Assembly (NCBI RefSeq): GCF_009797935.1
Contig: NZ_VOLC01000010.1
Span: 62,001-126,000 of the forward strand
From: Lunatibacter salilacus
GTDB taxonomy: Bacteria; Bacteroidota; Bacteroidia; Cytophagales; Cyclobacteriaceae
DNA length: 64,000 nt
Direction: 5' to 3'
Position numbers and translations under genes: made by a program. This document shows positions 63,190 through 64,000 of this stretch, one piece after another (the stretch's first letter is position 1; every line of letters starts with the position of its first letter). The notes below the pieces were generated by a model, which saw only the letters and a list, made by a program, of their open reading frames with translations, was not told where the DNA came from and ran no database searches.

Positions 63190-64000
63190 AAGGTTGTTAT
63201 GAATGTATCTACTTTATCCATGATTTTCTTTGCGCTACCTAGGTTGTCTTGTAGTAATCTTTCCGCACTTTCACAAGCTTGCTTATAGGCAGTTTCGTCT
63301 TCCATTGTATCCATTATTTCCGAGAATGAATGGGCATCTCTAACCGCAAACCCGCAACCATAGCTCTGGCTGATCTCCCATTCAGGGAATTTGCTTTTAT
63401 TTTTCAACCACCCAAAAATAACCGGAATCCGGAAAGCAAGTCCTTCCAATATATTGTGAAGACCTTTGCCAAAAGCCCCTCCCACATAGGCAATTCGGGC
63501 ATATTGATACAGAGAGGAGAGCATGCCTATATTGTCAATGATCATCACCTCCCAGGCTTGGGAATGGGTATTTTCTGTAAGTTGGGAATGTCTGATTACT
63601 GGTTTGTTTATGGCTTTTTCCCAGACTTCGATATCTGGAGACCGGATATCGTGTGGAGCTATTACGTATTGATAGTCTGAGTGGCTATTGATATATGGAA
63701 TCAGAAGATCCATATCTTCCTGCCAGACCGACCCCGCTACAAATACTCTTTTTTGAATACCATCATTTATTTCTGGAAAGGATTTTGGGGAAAGGCGAAT
63801 AGCCTCCACATTGTCATAGCGGGGATCTCCGGCTACCGTCCACTCGGAGTAACCGATTTTGTCCAACAGGTCTGCCGTTTCTTGATTTTGGGTAAAAATA
63901 TGGTCAAAAGTTAGCAGCATCTGGGAAAAGAAACTGCCATACCATGCGAAGTAAACCTGATCGGTTCGAAGTGCGGCGGCAATGAGGAAGAGTGGTATGT
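63186..64000 (-). CDS. waaA: 3-deoxy-D-manno-octulosonic acid transferase, C-terminal part
   Basis: The gene is cut by the right edge of the window; about 270 C-terminal residues remain. They include PLFLIAAALRTDQ and FAWYGSFFSQ at the edge (a frame open to 64000), IFTQNQETADLL, VFVAGSVWQEDM, and GAFGKGLHNILEGLAFRIPVIFG, the Kdo-transferase donor-binding loop. It adds Kdo to lipid A, so the organism makes Kdo-type LPS. It overlaps rsgA by 4 bases. The N-terminal membrane anchor is outside the window. Confidence 0.9.
   Translation of the reverse strand, partial: IPLFLIAAALRTDQVYFAWYGSFFSQMLLTFDHIFTQNQETADLLDKIGYSEWTVAGDPRYDNVEAIRLSPKSFPEINDGIQKRVFVAGSVWQEDMDLLIPYINSHSDYQYVIAPHDIRSPDIEVWEKAINKPVIRHSQLTENTHSQAWEVMIIDNIGMLSSLYQYARIAYVGGAFGKGLHNILEGLAFRIPVIFGWLKNKSKFPEWEISQSYGCGFAVRDAHSFSEIMDTMEDETAYKQACESAERLLQDNLGSAKKIMDKVDTFITTL

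Overview
This window is a gene-dense piece of a Bacteroidota chromosome. It most likely comes from the order Cytophagales, family Cyclobacteriaceae or a close relative. That placement rests on several observations: a type IX secretion (T9SS) cargo protein with a C-terminal sorting domain; the porT-ubiE-engB neighbourhood; Bacteroidota-type promoters with a TAnnTTTG -7 box; a Rho factor with a long disordered insert; a DUF5606 gene; and many Tat-exported or lipoprotein sugar enzymes. No insertion sequence, prophage, CRISPR array or rRNA operon is visible. Most of the window looks like core genome with a few decayed patches.

Layout. 1-7.1 kb: the start of an aldehyde dehydrogenase (truncated by the window edge), a GNAT acetyltransferase overlapping an M1 aminopeptidase, an SMP-30-like lipoprotein, an acyl-ACP desaturase and recQ. 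7.4-13 kb: a T9SS cargo protein, rho and serS. 13.2-20.2 kb: a Tat-exported DapA/NanA-like protein, then the cytochrome c maturation genes ccmB, ccmC, a CcmD-like gene, ccmE and ccmF, then a DUF2520 Rossmann protein. CcmE has a Cys-type CxxxY heme site. 20.2-28.3 kb: a saccharopine dehydrogenase-like enzyme, cdd, an esterase, a PHP-type lipoprotein, a PAS histidine kinase with a single-domain response regulator, and a macro-domain protein. 28.6-36.4 kb: a TPR lipoprotein, a ThuA protein, a VanX-like dipeptidase, an SDR, porT, ubiE, engB, DUF5606 and fbp. 36.4-42.4 kb: aspartokinase, a fructosamine kinase-like protein, a low-molecular-weight phosphatase, tRNA-Lys, a TPR/SH3 protein, a LON-domain protein and a secreted zincin.

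42.6-50.1 kb is the most interesting functional block. A GMC oxidoreductase, its gluconate-2-dehydrogenase-subunit-3-like partner and a nucleoside/sugar-type MFS symporter lie on the minus strand. They face a plus-strand run of Gfo/Idh/MocA oxidoreductase, xylose-isomerase-like TIM barrel, lipoprotein cytochrome c and DUF1080 protein. Together these look like an oxidative (3-keto-glycoside) sugar degradation locus with a periplasmic cytochrome electron outlet. A satellite pair at 57.2-60.9 kb (a Tat TIM barrel, and a beta-propeller/HEAT/cytochrome c lipoprotein) belongs to the same functional world. The Ccm genes upstream would supply the c-type cytochromes that both loci need.

The remainder (50.8-64 kb) holds a four-helix-bundle-suffix protein followed by a long palindrome, an AlkB-type monooxygenase, a CIA30 protein, monomeric isocitrate dehydrogenase, a CAP protein, and a minus-strand run waaA (truncated), rsgA, a PyrR-like phosphoribosyltransferase and panB. 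Decayed sequence is visible at 24.6-24.9 kb (a nucleotidyltransferase remnant) and probably at 50.5-50.6 kb.
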